Below, one piece after another: positions 27,280-37,317 of a stretch of 64,000 nt of DNA. The notes under the pieces are model-generated. The model saw only the letters and a program-made list of their open reading frames with translations. It made no database searches and was not told the origin of the DNA. Source of the stretch: Pseudomonas sp. ACN8 (GTDB taxonomy: Bacteria > Pseudomonadota > Gammaproteobacteria > Pseudomonadales > Pseudomonadaceae); NCBI RefSeq assembly GCF_002303925.1, contig NZ_MRCS01000003.1, forward strand, positions 1-64,000, written 5' to 3'. Position 1 is the stretch's first letter, and each line of letters starts with the position of its first letter. The position numbers and the translations under genes were made by a program.

Positions 27280-28515
27280 ATGTCGGTCAGATTGGATCAA
27301 GTCCCTGATCTGGCTCCACGGCCTGCGCGACCGAGGGGCTGGCTTTGGCTAGGCGTATTTCCTGTGCTGCTTTTGCTGCCGGGAGTGTGTGGGACGTTTT
27401 TGTTCGGCACTCACGCATTGCGCCAACAGCCATTGAGTTTTTGGGGGCTTGCCGTGGGTGTGCCACTCCTGGGGTGGTCCCTACTGGGTTTTGGGCGTGT
27501 TTTGCTGTATTTCGGTCAACAGCAAGTCGCTGATGGGTGGGATCAGGCGCGCGAACACGATTTGATGCGCAAGGTCCGGCGCGGTCGACGCGTTCAGCAG
27601 GTGCTGGGTGTAAGTCTGTACACGGCCCTACGAGCGCGAGAGGCGTCACCAGCCACACAACTGAATGCTTTGCTCAGCGGGGTCAAGGCGCTCAAGGCGC
27701 AACCGTCCAGACAGGACCAATCTGTGTTGCGTCACAGCCGCATTGTTGGCGACGCGGGTGAAGTCCCCGAACTGGTGCTGCGGCGGGTACTACGACAGCT
27801 GCTTTCCGACCTAGCACAAACCCTGACGCAGCTACCTGACGATATGCCGTTAGCTTTGTTGCTGGAGATCGATAGCGCGTTGCCGGAGAACGTGCTGCAA
27901 CAGGCATGGCGACAGGCCTGGAGCGAGTCCGGTATCCGCCAATCGACCGTGCCTGTTGAGAATCATGGGTTAGAGGTCGTGGATCAGTGGCTTGATCACC
28001 GCGTTGCTGATCAGGCGTTGCTGTTGGTGGTGGCGTTCCAGTTTATGCCGCAACAGCCTGAGGGGACGGCTGAGGCGGCCGTTGGACTACTGATGGGCAA
28101 CCGTTTGACGCAAAACACGTTGCCATCCATGGCCTACCTGCATCGCCCGGAGCAGGAGCGCGAACTGACCACAGATGCCTTGCTCTATGCCGCGCAGCAG
28201 GCCCTAGACTGGGTGCCGCTGGATCCGCAATTAATCGAACAGACGTGGCGGGTGGGGATTGACACGCAACGTGATGCCGCATTGACCACGGTCTTGGCTG
28301 AAGTGCCCATCCCGGCGAGGCACGGCCAGGGGTTTTATGACCTGGATACCCAGTTAGGGCACCCGGGCAAAGCGTCACCGTGGCTGGCGATTGCCGCTGC
28401 AACGCAGGCCATTCAATGCGGCGCTGGGCCGCAGTTCATTTTCAGCGGGGGCGACTGTGTTGATACAGGGCTCTGGAGCACGGTCTTGACGCCTGTGTCA
28501 TCGCTCTCGAAGTAG
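27280..28515 (+). CDS. T6SS-locus inner-membrane protein of unknown function
   Basis: A 411-residue protein directly between PAAR and tssM. Two hydrophobic helices near the N-terminus (about residues 21-41, WLWLGVFPVLLLLPGVCGTF, and 50-77) form a hairpin in the inner membrane. The remainder is soluble and helical, with no catalytic motif that I can see. It lies in the core operon, two bases after PAAR and nine bases before tssM, which suggests a role with TssM or in apparatus assembly. As far as I recall, enterobacterial T6SS loci of similar order carry a gene here too. I give no symbol. Confidence 0.75.
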   Translation: MSVRLDQVPDLAPRPARPRGWLWLGVFPVLLLLPGVCGTFLFGTHALRQQPLSFWGLAVGVPLLGWSLLGFGRVLLYFGQQQVADGWDQAREHDLMRKVRRGRRVQQVLGVSLYTALRAREASPATQLNALLSGVKALKAQPSRQDQSVLRHSRIVGDAGEVPELVLRRVLRQLLSDLAQTLTQLPDDMPLALLLEIDSALPENVLQQAWRQAWSESGIRQSTVPVENHGLEVVDQWLDHRVADQALLLVVAFQFMPQQPEGTAEAAVGLLMGNRLTQNTLPSMAYLHRPEQERELTTDALLYAAQQALDWVPLDPQLIEQTWRVGIDTQRDAALTTVLAEVPIPARHGQGFYDLDTQLGHPGKASPWLAIAAATQAIQCGAGPQFIFSGGDCVDTGLWSTVLTPVSSLSK

Positions 28516-28524
28516 GAATTTCGA

Positions 28525-31500
28525 ATGCAGTTTCGACGTGTTGTGTGGTTGACGGTTCTGGTCGTCGTATTGTTGCTGATCGGTACGATCTTGAGTGTAT
28601 TGGTTTGGCAATACCCAGAAGTCTTTGGATTCAGGCCCGGTAGTGATCGCCAAGCTGTAGGGTTGTGGGTGACATTCGCTACGACCTTAATCCTGGTGAT
28701 GTGCGTCGGCGGCTACCATTTGTTGGGGCATCAGTTGGGGCGTTCGGCTTACCGCCTGCAGGAGGCGGATGATTTGCCTCTGCCCGTGCAGGTTAGCGCC
28801 CCTGAATCTCGTGATGGCCAGGCTGCTTCGATCAATTCGATTAAGGTGCACCTGCGCGACCGCTACGGCTTCTTCTGGCGCCGCAAAGTCCGCCTGCTCT
28901 TGGTCGTCGGCGAACCCGCGCAAATCGAAGCCATTGCCCCGACCCTGGCCAAACAGCGCTGGCTGGAAGGCCAAGGCACCGTCCTGTTGTGGGGTGGCAG
29001 TGCCCAGGCGTCGCTGGATCAGTCATTCCCTCAACAATGGGCAGGGCTGAGTCGCTCGCGTGCGCTGGACGGCGTGGTCTGGGCGTTGAACACCACCCAA
29101 GCCGCCGATGATGCCGCAATGGGAGCGGGCGTTCGCCAGTTGCAGCGTCTGGCCCGTGGCTTGAACTGGCAGTTGCCGCTGTATCTGTGGCAGGTTTGCG
29201 ACAGCGGGTGGTCACAGAACACCCGTAAGACCCAGCCGGTGGGGTGCCTGTTGCCGGCGCGTTTTGATGCACAGGCGTTGCAAGGCAGTCTGAATCGTTT
29301 GCTCGAACCCCTGCGCCGTGAAGGCTTGGCGCAGATAGGCGGTACGCTGGGCCATGATTTCCTGCTGCGCTTGTCCCGGGATTTGCAAGGCGAGGGCATT
29401 CATCGCTGGCGTCATACGCTGGTGCCCTTGGCGGGTGAGTTTGCCCGTGGTGTGCCGCTGCGTGGGCTGTGGTTCAGCCTACCGGTGCAGCGCTCTCAGC
29501 ATGACCTGAAACATGATTGGCCTCCTGCCCCGGTGTGGAGCGGTGTGCTCGGTGATAACGCCGGCAGCCGTCGGCTGGGCTGGAGTGTTCCGCGAGTCGG
29601 TTATGCGTTGGTACTGGGATTGGCGACGCTATGGGGGGCGGGATTGTTGCTGTCGTTTGTCAGCAACCGGGTGCAGATCGCCCACGTGCAGACCGCGTTG
29701 GCGGCATTGGAGCAACCGGACAATGGCGACGAACAACTGAGTGCCCTCAATGATCTGGTGCGCGAACTGGCACGTCTGGATTACCGCGCCGCACACGGCG
29801 CGCCCTGGTATCAGCGTTTCGGCCTGAACCAGAACCAGAACCTGCTCGATACCCTGTGGCCGCGCTATGTCGAGGCCAACAACCGTTTGATCCGTGACCC
29901 GGCGGCGGCCAATTTGCAACGCCAGCTCAACGCGTTGATCAGCCTGCCACCGGGCAGCGAGCAACGGGCTGAGCGTGCCCAAGAAGCCTACGAGCAACTG
30001 AAGGCGTACCTGATGATGGCGCGCCCGCAAAAAGCCGATGCGATCTTCCTGAGCAGAGTGCTGGGCAACGCTGAGCCGCTGCGCGACGGCGTGTCGCCGG
30101 GGCTCTGGCAAGGCCTGTCGCCAACCCTGTGGCAGTTCTATGGCGAGCACCTGGCAACGCACCCGGACTGGGCCATCAAGGCTGACCCGACGCTGGTTGT
30201 TCAGATCCGACAGGTGTTACTCGGCCAGTTGGGCCAGCGCAATGCCGAAGCCAACCTGTACCAACAGGTCCTCGACCTGCTCGCTAACCAATACCCAGAT
30301 ATGGGTGTGCAAAACATGGTCGGTGAAACCGACGCCCGGGCGCTGTTTTCCACCGATGCGAGCGTGCCGGGCGTCTTCACCCGCCAGGCCTGGGAAGGGC
30401 AGGTACGCCAGGCCATCGAGGACATCGCCGAGGCACGGCGCGAGGAAATCGACTGGGTACTCAGCGACAACCAGACCGACATCGCCGCCGAGCTGACCCC
30501 GGAGGTGCTCAGGGAGCGCCTCACCGAACGCTACTTTCAGGATTACGCGAATGCCTGGCTGGATTTTCTCAACAGTGTGCGTTGGCATCAGGCCGACAGC
30601 CTGGCCGATGTGATCGATCAGTTGACCCTGATGACCGATGTTCGTCAGTCGCCGCTGATTGCCCTGATCAACACCCTGGCCTATCAAGGGCAGGCGGGCA
30701 CTCGCAGCCAAGCCCTGGCGGACTCGCTAATCAAGTCCGCACAAAAGCTGATCGACCAGGACAAAGTGTCGGTGATCGACCAGCAAACCCTGACACCACG
30801 CAGTCCGCTGGATGCCACCTTCGGTCCGCTGCTGACCCTGCTGGGCAAAGATGCCGAGGGCAAGGCCGATAACGATCGGTTGAGTCTGCAAGTGTTCCTG
30901 ACTCGGGTCACGCGTGTGCGTTTGAAGCTGCAGCAAGTGAGCAATGCGTCCGACCCGCAGGAAATGACCCAGGCCTTGGCGCAGACCGTGTTTCAAGGCA
31001 AGAGCGTCGACCTGACGGACACTCAGTCCTACGGCAGCCTGGTCGCCGCCAGCCTGGGGGCAGAGTGGAGCGGGATCGGCCATACACTGTTCGTGCAGCC
31101 GCTGGATGACGCCTGGCAGCGGGTCTTGCAGCCCTCGGCAGCAGGGCTCAACAATCAGTGGCAGCGTGCGATTGTCACGAACTGGCAGGGCGCCTTCGCC
31201 GGCCGCTACCCCTTTGCAGACACTGCCAGCGATGCTTCTCTGCCCATGTTGGGGCAGATGATTCGGGCCGATTCCGGACGCATCGAGCAGTTTTTGCAGC
31301 GCCAACTCAGCGGTGTATTGCGCAAGGAAGGCAGCCGTTGGGTGGCCGACCCACGGTATAGTCAGGGGTTGCGTTTTAATCCACAGTTTCTGGCAGCGAT
31401 CAACCAGCTCAGTCAATTGGCGGATGTCATCTACACCGACGGCGGCATGGGGCTGAGTTTTGAACTACAGGGCAAACCGGTGCGCGATGTGGTGCAAACC

Positions 31501-31896
31501 ACCTTCATCCTCAACGGCGCGCAACATCAATACTTCAATCAGAAAGAGCTCTGGCAGCGCTTCAGTTGGCCGGGGCGCGGTGACCATCCGGGTGCCAGCC
31601 TGAGCTGGACCAGCATCCATACCGGCGAACGTCTGTTTGGCGACTACCAAGGCACTTGGGGCCTGATTCGCTTGCTGGAAAAAGCCAGGATCACCCCTCT
31701 GGACGACGGCGATAGCCGTTACCGCTTGACCCTCAAGGCCCCCGATGGCCTGAACCTGACCTGGAACCTGCGCACCGAACTGGGTGCGGGGCCGTTGGCC
31801 TTGCTCAAGTTGCGTAACTTCACGTTGCCGTCGCAGATTTTTCTGAGCGAGGGCGCAGCAGACGTTCCCTATGCGCAACATGGGAGCTTTGAATGA
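28525..31896 (+). CDS. tssM: T6SS inner-membrane core protein TssM (IcmF)
   Basis: A 1123-residue IcmF-type protein, within the usual 1100-1250 range. Two N-terminal membrane helices (about residues 7-28 and 48-70) and a third near 350 (YALVLGLATLWGAGLLLSFV) flank the cytoplasmic domain. The C-terminal ~700 residues are the periplasmic part that contacts TssJ. The expected Walker A in the cytoplasmic domain is absent: the segment reads LLLVVGEPAQIEAI, without GK[ST], so this TssM probably cannot hydrolyse ATP. The ATG follows TAGGAATTTCGA. It overlaps tssA by ATGA. Confidence 0.95.
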   Translation: MQFRRVVWLTVLVVVLLLIGTILSVLVWQYPEVFGFRPGSDRQAVGLWVTFATTLILVMCVGGYHLLGHQLGRSAYRLQEADDLPLPVQVSAPESRDGQAASINSIKVHLRDRYGFFWRRKVRLLLVVGEPAQIEAIAPTLAKQRWLEGQGTVLLWGGSAQASLDQSFPQQWAGLSRSRALDGVVWALNTTQAADDAAMGAGVRQLQRLARGLNWQLPLYLWQVCDSGWSQNTRKTQPVGCLLPARFDAQALQGSLNRLLEPLRREGLAQIGGTLGHDFLLRLSRDLQGEGIHRWRHTLVPLAGEFARGVPLRGLWFSLPVQRSQHDLKHDWPPAPVWSGVLGDNAGSRRLGWSVPRVGYALVLGLATLWGAGLLLSFVSNRVQIAHVQTALAALEQPDNGDEQLSALNDLVRELARLDYRAAHGAPWYQRFGLNQNQNLLDTLWPRYVEANNRLIRDPAAANLQRQLNALISLPPGSEQRAERAQEAYEQLKAYLMMARPQKADAIFLSRVLGNAEPLRDGVSPGLWQGLSPTLWQFYGEHLATHPDWAIKADPTLVVQIRQVLLGQLGQRNAEANLYQQVLDLLANQYPDMGVQNMVGETDARALFSTDASVPGVFTRQAWEGQVRQAIEDIAEARREEIDWVLSDNQTDIAAELTPEVLRERLTERYFQDYANAWLDFLNSVRWHQADSLADVIDQLTLMTDVRQSPLIALINTLAYQGQAGTRSQALADSLIKSAQKLIDQDKVSVIDQQTLTPRSPLDATFGPLLTLLGKDAEGKADNDRLSLQVFLTRVTRVRLKLQQVSNASDPQEMTQALAQTVFQGKSVDLTDTQSYGSLVAASLGAEWSGIGHTLFVQPLDDAWQRVLQPSAAGLNNQWQRAIVTNWQGAFAGRYPFADTASDASLPMLGQMIRADSGRIEQFLQRQLSGVLRKEGSRWVADPRYSQGLRFNPQFLAAINQLSQLADVIYTDGGMGLSFELQGKPVRDVVQTTFILNGAQHQYFNQKELWQRFSWPGRGDHPGASLSWTSIHTGERLFGDYQGTWGLIRLLEKARITPLDDGDSRYRLTLKAPDGLNLTWNLRTELGAGPLALLKLRNFTLPSQIFLSEGAADVPYAQHGSFE

Positions 31897-33479
31897 GCCT
31901 GCGCACCTTGATCAGTCAGTGCCTGGGCGAGCGCGACGCCCAGGCCTTGGCCCGCAGTCAGGCCGAACGTTGGCAATCGTGGCTCCAGCCCATCAGCGCG
32001 GGCTCGCCCGTGGGCGAGGACCCTGGGTATGACGATGACTTTCAGCGCATGCGCGAGGAGGTCAACAAACTGTCCGGAGCGGACGCCGAACGGGTGGCTC
32101 AACTGGCAGAGAAGCTGCTCACCCAGACGTGCAAGGATCTACGGGTGGCCACCTACTACTTGTGGGCGCGTTTGCAGAAGGACGGTGAGGCCGGATTGGC
32201 TGACGGGCTGACCTTGTTGGCCGCACTGGTGGAGCGTTACGCCGATCAGGTGCTGCCGGCGCGCGCCAATAGTCGCAAGATGGCGCTGGAATGGCTGGCC
32301 AGCAGCAAAGTGCTGGACAGCCTGTCACTGTACCCCGAGGTGGTGCGCAGCGAGGCGGAACGTACCGTGGCGGCCCTGGCCTGGCTGGAGCGCGGATTTG
32401 CGGTTTGGCCGCAGGATCAGCGTCCGGCCCTGGGCGCGTTGTATGGTGCACTGTCCGCCCGGTTGACCCAGTCCGGTGGGGTGGATGCGCTGGTGCCGCA
32501 GCACAGTGCCAGTCATGAAACCAACCTGCACACGGCGGCACCACCCCCCACGGCCATCAAGTCCGGACGTGATTTATTGGACAATGGCCGGGCACTGGCG
32601 GGGTATTTACGCGAACAGCCCCAGGGCTGGTTGGCGGCCCATCGGCTGATGAAGAGTTTGCGTTGGGACACGGTGCACCAGGCACCGCCCGAGGAAGCCA
32701 GCGGCAATACGCGTCTGGCATCACCTCGTGGCGATTACCGGGCGCAACTCAAGCGCTTGTACCTGCAACAGAGTTGGGCTGAATTGCTCGATCAGGTCGA
32801 ACGGGTGTACGCCGAAGGGGTGAACCATTTCTGGCTGGATTTGCAGTGGTACCTGTATCAGGCGCTGAGCAAACAACCAGCGCCGTACGACAGCTGGGCC
32901 GACATCGTCAAGCGTGACCTGGGCATGTTCATCGAACGCCTACCGGGCCTGGAACTGTTGCATTGGAACGACGGTACACCCTTCGCCGACGAGACCACCC
33001 GCGACTGGATCACTCAGCACGTCAGCGGCAATCAACCACAGCAATGGCTACCGGCACCCAAGGCAACTCTGACCACGGCAGATGCCGACATTCTGTCACT
33101 GGAGAGCGAAGCACTGGTCCAGGCCGACAGCGATGGCATCGACGTAGCACTCGCCTGGTTGGCAGCGCGGCCCGGTGTGCAAACCGGACGCCAGCGTTGG
33201 TTGCTGCGCCTGCTGATGGCACGGGTGGCCGAGCAATACGGCAAGAGCGATCTGGCTTTGCACCTGCTGGGTGAGCTGGACGCTACCGCGCAGCACCACG
33301 CATTGGCGGTGTGGGAGCCGGAGCTGAATTTCGAGGTCAAGGCCCGGCTGCTCAAGCTACTGCGCTTGAAAACACAGCGTAACGATGCCGACAAACCCAC
33401 CCTGGCCCGGCGCATCGAGACGCTACTGGCTGCGCTGGTGGCGATTGATCCGGTACGTGCGGCCGTGCTCTGCGGTTAA
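31893..33479 (+). CDS. tssA: T6SS cap/assembly protein TssA
   Basis: A 528-residue protein. The N-terminal ImpA_N domain contains SAGSPVGEDPGYDDDFQRMREEVNKL, a typical TssA phrase, and RVATYYLWARLQKDG. The C-terminal half is VasJ-like, with LERLPGLELLHWNDGTPFADETTRDWI and a helical end. TssA primes tube/sheath polymerisation and caps its distal end. The start ATG at 31893 overlaps the tssM stop. Confidence 0.93.
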   Translation: MSLRTLISQCLGERDAQALARSQAERWQSWLQPISAGSPVGEDPGYDDDFQRMREEVNKLSGADAERVAQLAEKLLTQTCKDLRVATYYLWARLQKDGEAGLADGLTLLAALVERYADQVLPARANSRKMALEWLASSKVLDSLSLYPEVVRSEAERTVAALAWLERGFAVWPQDQRPALGALYGALSARLTQSGGVDALVPQHSASHETNLHTAAPPPTAIKSGRDLLDNGRALAGYLREQPQGWLAAHRLMKSLRWDTVHQAPPEEASGNTRLASPRGDYRAQLKRLYLQQSWAELLDQVERVYAEGVNHFWLDLQWYLYQALSKQPAPYDSWADIVKRDLGMFIERLPGLELLHWNDGTPFADETTRDWITQHVSGNQPQQWLPAPKATLTTADADILSLESEALVQADSDGIDVALAWLAARPGVQTGRQRWLLRLLMARVAEQYGKSDLALHLLGELDATAQHHALAVWEPELNFEVKARLLKLLRLKTQRNDADKPTLARRIETLLAALVAIDPVRAAVLCG

Positions 33480-33503
33480 CCCTCATTCATCAGGACACTT
33501 TCT

Positions 33504-35273
33504 GTGAGCATGGACAATTTGACACTGCGTTACTTTGACGCCGAGATGCGCTACCTGCGCGAGGCCGGCAAGGAGTTCGCCGAAGCATTCCCGGATCGGG
33601 CGGCCCAGCTCAACCTGGACAAACCGGGCGCGCAAGATCCGTATGTGGAGCGCCTGTTCGAGGGCTTTGCCTTCTTGATGGGGCGTCTGCGAGAAAAGCT
33701 CGACGATGACTTGCCGGAGTTGACCGAGGGGTTGGTCAGCCTGCTGTGGCCGCATTACTTACGCACCATTCCTTCGCTGTCGGTCATCGAGTTGGTGCCC
33801 GAGTTGGCACAGATGAAGCGTAGCGAGTCGATCGGCAAGGGTTTTGAGGTGCTGTCGCAACCCATCGGCCCGCAACATACCCGCTGCCGGTACACCACCA
33901 CCCAGGACCTGACGTTGCAACCGCTGGCCCTGGAATCGGTGCGCCTGGCCTACGAGTCAGACGGTCGTTCGCGGCTCAGCCTGCGTTTTGCCTGTGGCGC
34001 GTTGACTGACTGGAGTCAGATCGACCTCAGTCGCCTGCCGCTGTATCTGAATGCCGATGCACCGCTGGCCAGTGCCCTGCACCAGGCGTTGACCCTGAAC
34101 ACTCAGGCGGTGTACGTACGCCTGCCGGGGGAGCAGGAACGCCATGCGATGCAGGGCCATTTTGCGCCCAAGGGCTTCGCTGATGAGGATCGCCTGTGGC
34201 CCAAGGGTGACAGCGCGTTCAGCGGTTATCAGTTGCTGCTGGAATACTTCACCTTTCGCGAGAAGTTCATGTTCGTGACCCTCTGTGGCCTGGAGCACCT
34301 GAACCTTGCTGCCGGTACACCCTGGTTCGAACTGGAGGTGGTGCTGCGCGAGGCATGGCCTCAGGAATTCAGTGTGAGCAGCGAACACATTCGCCTGCAT
34401 GCCGTGCCGGTGATCAACCTGTTCCCGCTGGAGGCCGACCCGCTGACCCTGGCGCCACTGCAAACCGACTACCTGCTGCGGCCCATGCGCTTGCAGGATG
34501 GTCACACCGAAATCTATTCGGTCGACCAAGTCACCTCGTCAAAAAACGCCGTGCGCCAGGACTATGTACCGTTCACCAGCTTTCGTCACAAGGGCGGCAT
34601 GCTGCGTGACGATGCCCCTGAGCGCTATTTCCATACCCGTTTGAAACGCTCTGCCAAGGGGTTGCATGACACCTGGCTGATCCTGGGCGGTGATGGCTTT
34701 GACAAGGATCAGCTGCGTGACAGTGAAAGTCTGTCGTTGCGACTGACCGGTACCAATGGATTGCTACCGCGTAAAGCGCTGCAGAGTACCTTGCTCGACA
34801 CCCTGTCGCAGTCCACCCAGACCGGCCTGCGGGTACGCAATCTGTGTGCACCCAGCTTGCCGCGCTACCCGCCCAACCGTGAGCGTTTTCATTGGCGCGT
34901 GCTCAGTCATTTGGGATCGAACTTCCTGCCGATGCTCGACAGTGCCGAAGTGCTGCGAGGCACTCTGGCCTTGTACGACTGGACTGGCAGCGAGCTGAAC
35001 CGACGCCGCTTGGAGGCGATTGTCGAGGTTCGCCATCATCTGGTTCAGCGCTTTGAGAAAGGCTTTCTGCTGCGCGGGGTGGATATCGAAGTCACCCTGG
35101 ATGCCAATGGCTTTTCAGGGGAGGGCGACATCAGCCTGTTTGGCGAGATGCTCCATCGCTTCTTTGGCCTGTATGCCGACATTCATTTGTTCAACCAGCT
35201 CACGCTGATCCTGCAACCTACTGGAAAGTGCCTACGATGGAACGAGAACCACAGTCAGCGTATTCCCGGCTAA
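33504..35273 (+). CDS. tssF: T6SS baseplate protein TssF
   Basis: A 589-residue TssF/VasA protein. The beginning LTLRYFDAEMRYLREAGKEF is diagnostic of this family, as are DPYVERLFEGFAFLMGRLREKLDDD and LLWPHYLRTIPSLSVIE. I used the GTG at 33504, eight bases after AGGA; ATG 33510 is equally possible. The 3' end overlaps tssG by 37 bases, so the two are coupled. TssF with TssG and TssE forms the baseplate wedge around VgrG. Confidence 0.95.
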   Translation: MSMDNLTLRYFDAEMRYLREAGKEFAEAFPDRAAQLNLDKPGAQDPYVERLFEGFAFLMGRLREKLDDDLPELTEGLVSLLWPHYLRTIPSLSVIELVPELAQMKRSESIGKGFEVLSQPIGPQHTRCRYTTTQDLTLQPLALESVRLAYESDGRSRLSLRFACGALTDWSQIDLSRLPLYLNADAPLASALHQALTLNTQAVYVRLPGEQERHAMQGHFAPKGFADEDRLWPKGDSAFSGYQLLLEYFTFREKFMFVTLCGLEHLNLAAGTPWFELEVVLREAWPQEFSVSSEHIRLHAVPVINLFPLEADPLTLAPLQTDYLLRPMRLQDGHTEIYSVDQVTSSKNAVRQDYVPFTSFRHKGGMLRDDAPERYFHTRLKRSAKGLHDTWLILGGDGFDKDQLRDSESLSLRLTGTNGLLPRKALQSTLLDTLSQSTQTGLRVRNLCAPSLPRYPPNRERFHWRVLSHLGSNFLPMLDSAEVLRGTLALYDWTGSELNRRRLEAIVEVRHHLVQRFEKGFLLRGVDIEVTLDANGFSGEGDISLFGEMLHRFFGLYADIHLFNQLTLILQPTGKCLRWNENHSQRIPG

Positions 35274-36334
35274 AAGCCGCGGGTTTATTGCAAGCGCTGG
35301 ACGGACGGGTCGCCGAGGCCAACCTCTACCGCTTCTGTCAGTTGCTGGAACAGGCGTTGCCCGATCATCCACCTTTGGGCAGCACCGCCCACCCGGCGGA
35401 TGATGCGGTGCGCTTTCGGCCCGATCCTGGCATGGGGTTTCCTGCGGGTGAACTGAAAGCCATCGAAACCGATGAAGCCCATCCTGAGCGTCCTGCGACG
35501 GTACGCACTCGCTTGTTGGGCCTGTACGGCGTCGACTCGCCGATGCCGACGACCTTCCTGGACGACATCACCCAGCGTCGTGAAGGCCATGAGGCACTGG
35601 AAGCGTTCCTCGATATATTCAACCATCGGATGTTCACCCAGTTTTATCGCATTTGGCGCAAGTACTCCTACCCGGCGACGTTTGAAACAGGCGGTAGCGA
35701 CGCGACCTCGCAATGCCTGTTGGGGCTGATCGGTCTGGGCATTCCCGGCACCGCCCAGCAGATCGCTACGCCTGTATCGCGTTTTCTGGCGTTGCTCAGC
35801 GTGATGCGCCTACCTACCCGCAACGCCGAAGGCATCAGCGCGCTGGTCACGTTACTGGCTCCCAACACCCATGCCCGGGTGACGCCGCACTGGCCACAAA
35901 AAGTGGCCCTGGCACAGCCGGCCAGTTTGTCCACTACTCATCCGGTGAGCTTGTCCCAGGGCACGCCATTGGGCAGCGCCGGCTTCGATGCCAACAGCCA
36001 GTTGCACCTGGCACTATTCACCGAGGACACCAAGGAGGCACGTGGCTGGTTGCCAGGCAATCAGTTGCACAAAGACTTGTTGGTGTTGCTGCGGGTGTAT
36101 CTCGGTTGGCGCTGCACCGCGAAATTACAGCTGTCCCTGCCGATACACAGCCTGCCTGAACCGGTACTGGGCGGCGGCCCTGTGCTGCTGGGCATGACCG
36201 GCGTTTTGGGCCTGGGCAGCGAGGCCTGGCAGGTCGGAGAGCACGACACCATCACCATCAATCTGGGCCGCTACCAAGGCCTGCACAGCAATCCTCAGTA
36301 CAGAGAGACGCAGCATGTCACGTACCGTTTTTAA
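35237..36334 (+). CDS. tssG: T6SS baseplate protein TssG
   Basis: A 365-residue TssG/VasB protein from the ATG at 35237 (GGAAA nine bases upstream; GTG 35228 is the alternative). Family features: NLYRFCQLLEQALPD, VRFRPDPGMGFPAGEL, LLGLYGVDSPMPTTFLDDI, EAFLDIFNHRMFTQFYRIWRKY, and ending in DTITINLGRYQGL. The start lies inside the tssF 3' end and its own end overlaps tssJ by 20 bases. Confidence 0.95.
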   Translation: MEREPQSAYSRLKAAGLLQALDGRVAEANLYRFCQLLEQALPDHPPLGSTAHPADDAVRFRPDPGMGFPAGELKAIETDEAHPERPATVRTRLLGLYGVDSPMPTTFLDDITQRREGHEALEAFLDIFNHRMFTQFYRIWRKYSYPATFETGGSDATSQCLLGLIGLGIPGTAQQIATPVSRFLALLSVMRLPTRNAEGISALVTLLAPNTHARVTPHWPQKVALAQPASLSTTHPVSLSQGTPLGSAGFDANSQLHLALFTEDTKEARGWLPGNQLHKDLLVLLRVYLGWRCTAKLQLSLPIHSLPEPVLGGGPVLLGMTGVLGLGSEAWQVGEHDTITINLGRYQGLHSNPQYRETQHVTYRF

Positions 36335-36851
36335 TCTATTGAAGGTAGCGCTGCTCAGTGCGTTGTTGAGTGGGTGCGGGCTGACTCAGACCCTAACCGA
36401 CGGCACTGCGTCCATGGTCAAGGCCATCTTCTACAAACAGGTCAAAGTCCTGCACCTGGATTTTACCGGTCGAGCGGCGATGAACACCGACGTGACGGAC
36501 ATGAGTGGCTTATCAGTAGCCACGGTGGTACGTGTGTATCAATTACGTGACAACAACGCCGTGGACAAGGCCACCTACGATACTGTGCTGAGCGATGCGG
36601 ATAACTTGCTGCGCGCCGATCTACTGGATCAGCAAGCGCTAGTGGTTAAACCCGGAGAGGGCGCAGAACTGAATGTGTCCCTGAATAAAGACGCGCAGTT
36701 CGTGACCGTAGTGGCATTGTTTCGCACGCCTGATACGCAAAACAATACCTGGCGCCTGACGTTGAGCCGCGATGACCTGGACCCAGACCGGGCACGGGTG
36801 ATCGAGCTGGGCAACAACCGCCTGACCCTGCACCCCCTGGAGAAGGAGTAA
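36315..36851 (+). CDS. tssJ: T6SS outer-membrane lipoprotein TssJ
   Basis: A 178-residue lipoprotein. The signal peptide ends in lipobox LLSGC (Cys at about residue 21), so the protein is anchored in the outer membrane. The mature part is a transthyretin-like beta-sandwich (KVLHLDFTGRAAMNTD, SVATVVRVYQLRDNNAVD, FVTVVALFRTPDT) with a TssM-binding loop. The start lies within the tssG 3' end, and tssE begins three bases after its stop. Confidence 0.92.
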   Translation: MSRTVFNLLKVALLSALLSGCGLTQTLTDGTASMVKAIFYKQVKVLHLDFTGRAAMNTDVTDMSGLSVATVVRVYQLRDNNAVDKATYDTVLSDADNLLRADLLDQQALVVKPGEGAELNVSLNKDAQFVTVVALFRTPDTQNNTWRLTLSRDDLDPDRARVIELGNNRLTLHPLEKE

Positions 36852-36854
36852 GCC

Positions 36855-37295
36855 GTGAGCGATCTGAACCCTTCGCTCTACGAAATGCTGCTGCAGAACT
36901 TCGACGGCGAGTTAGACCTGTACCGTGTCCGGGAAGAAGACCAGCACACCCTGTCGGTACTGGACAACCTGCAACGTATCCTCAACAGCCGGGCGGGATC
37001 GATCAGTCACTTACCGGACTACGGCCTCCCGGACATGGGTTTGATCCTGCAAGGACTGCCCGCTGCTGCGCATGGGCTGATGGGCACGCTGAAAAATACC
37101 TTGCTCAAGTACGAGCCACGCCTGGCTGCCGTGAATATCGAACTGCTGCCGCAGACCCAGCCGGGTCATTTGGAATATGCCCTGGACGTACAACTCAAAG
37201 GGGGCGAGCGGGTGACCTTCGGTACGACCCTGGCGCCCGAAGGCAAAGTGTTGGTGCGTCACTTGAAGCGGCAGAACTACCTGCCCAAGCCGTAA
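36855..37295 (+). CDS. tssE: T6SS baseplate protein TssE (gp25-like)
   Basis: A 146-residue gp25-like protein starting with GTG at 36855. The region LDNLQRILNSRAGSISHLPDYGLPDM is characteristic of TssE/HsiF lysozyme-like baseplate wedges, which have lost enzymatic activity. A central hydrophobic segment and a C-terminal strand region (VTFGTTLAPEGKVLVRHL) complete the fold. It joins TssF/TssG to the first sheath ring. The next gene starts 22 bp downstream. Confidence 0.93.
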   Translation: MSDLNPSLYEMLLQNFDGELDLYRVREEDQHTLSVLDNLQRILNSRAGSISHLPDYGLPDMGLILQGLPAAAHGLMGTLKNTLLKYEPRLAAVNIELLPQTQPGHLEYALDVQLKGGERVTFGTTLAPEGKVLVRHLKRQNYLPKP

Positions 37296-37317
37296 ACCTG
37301 TACGGAAAGGAAGCTGG

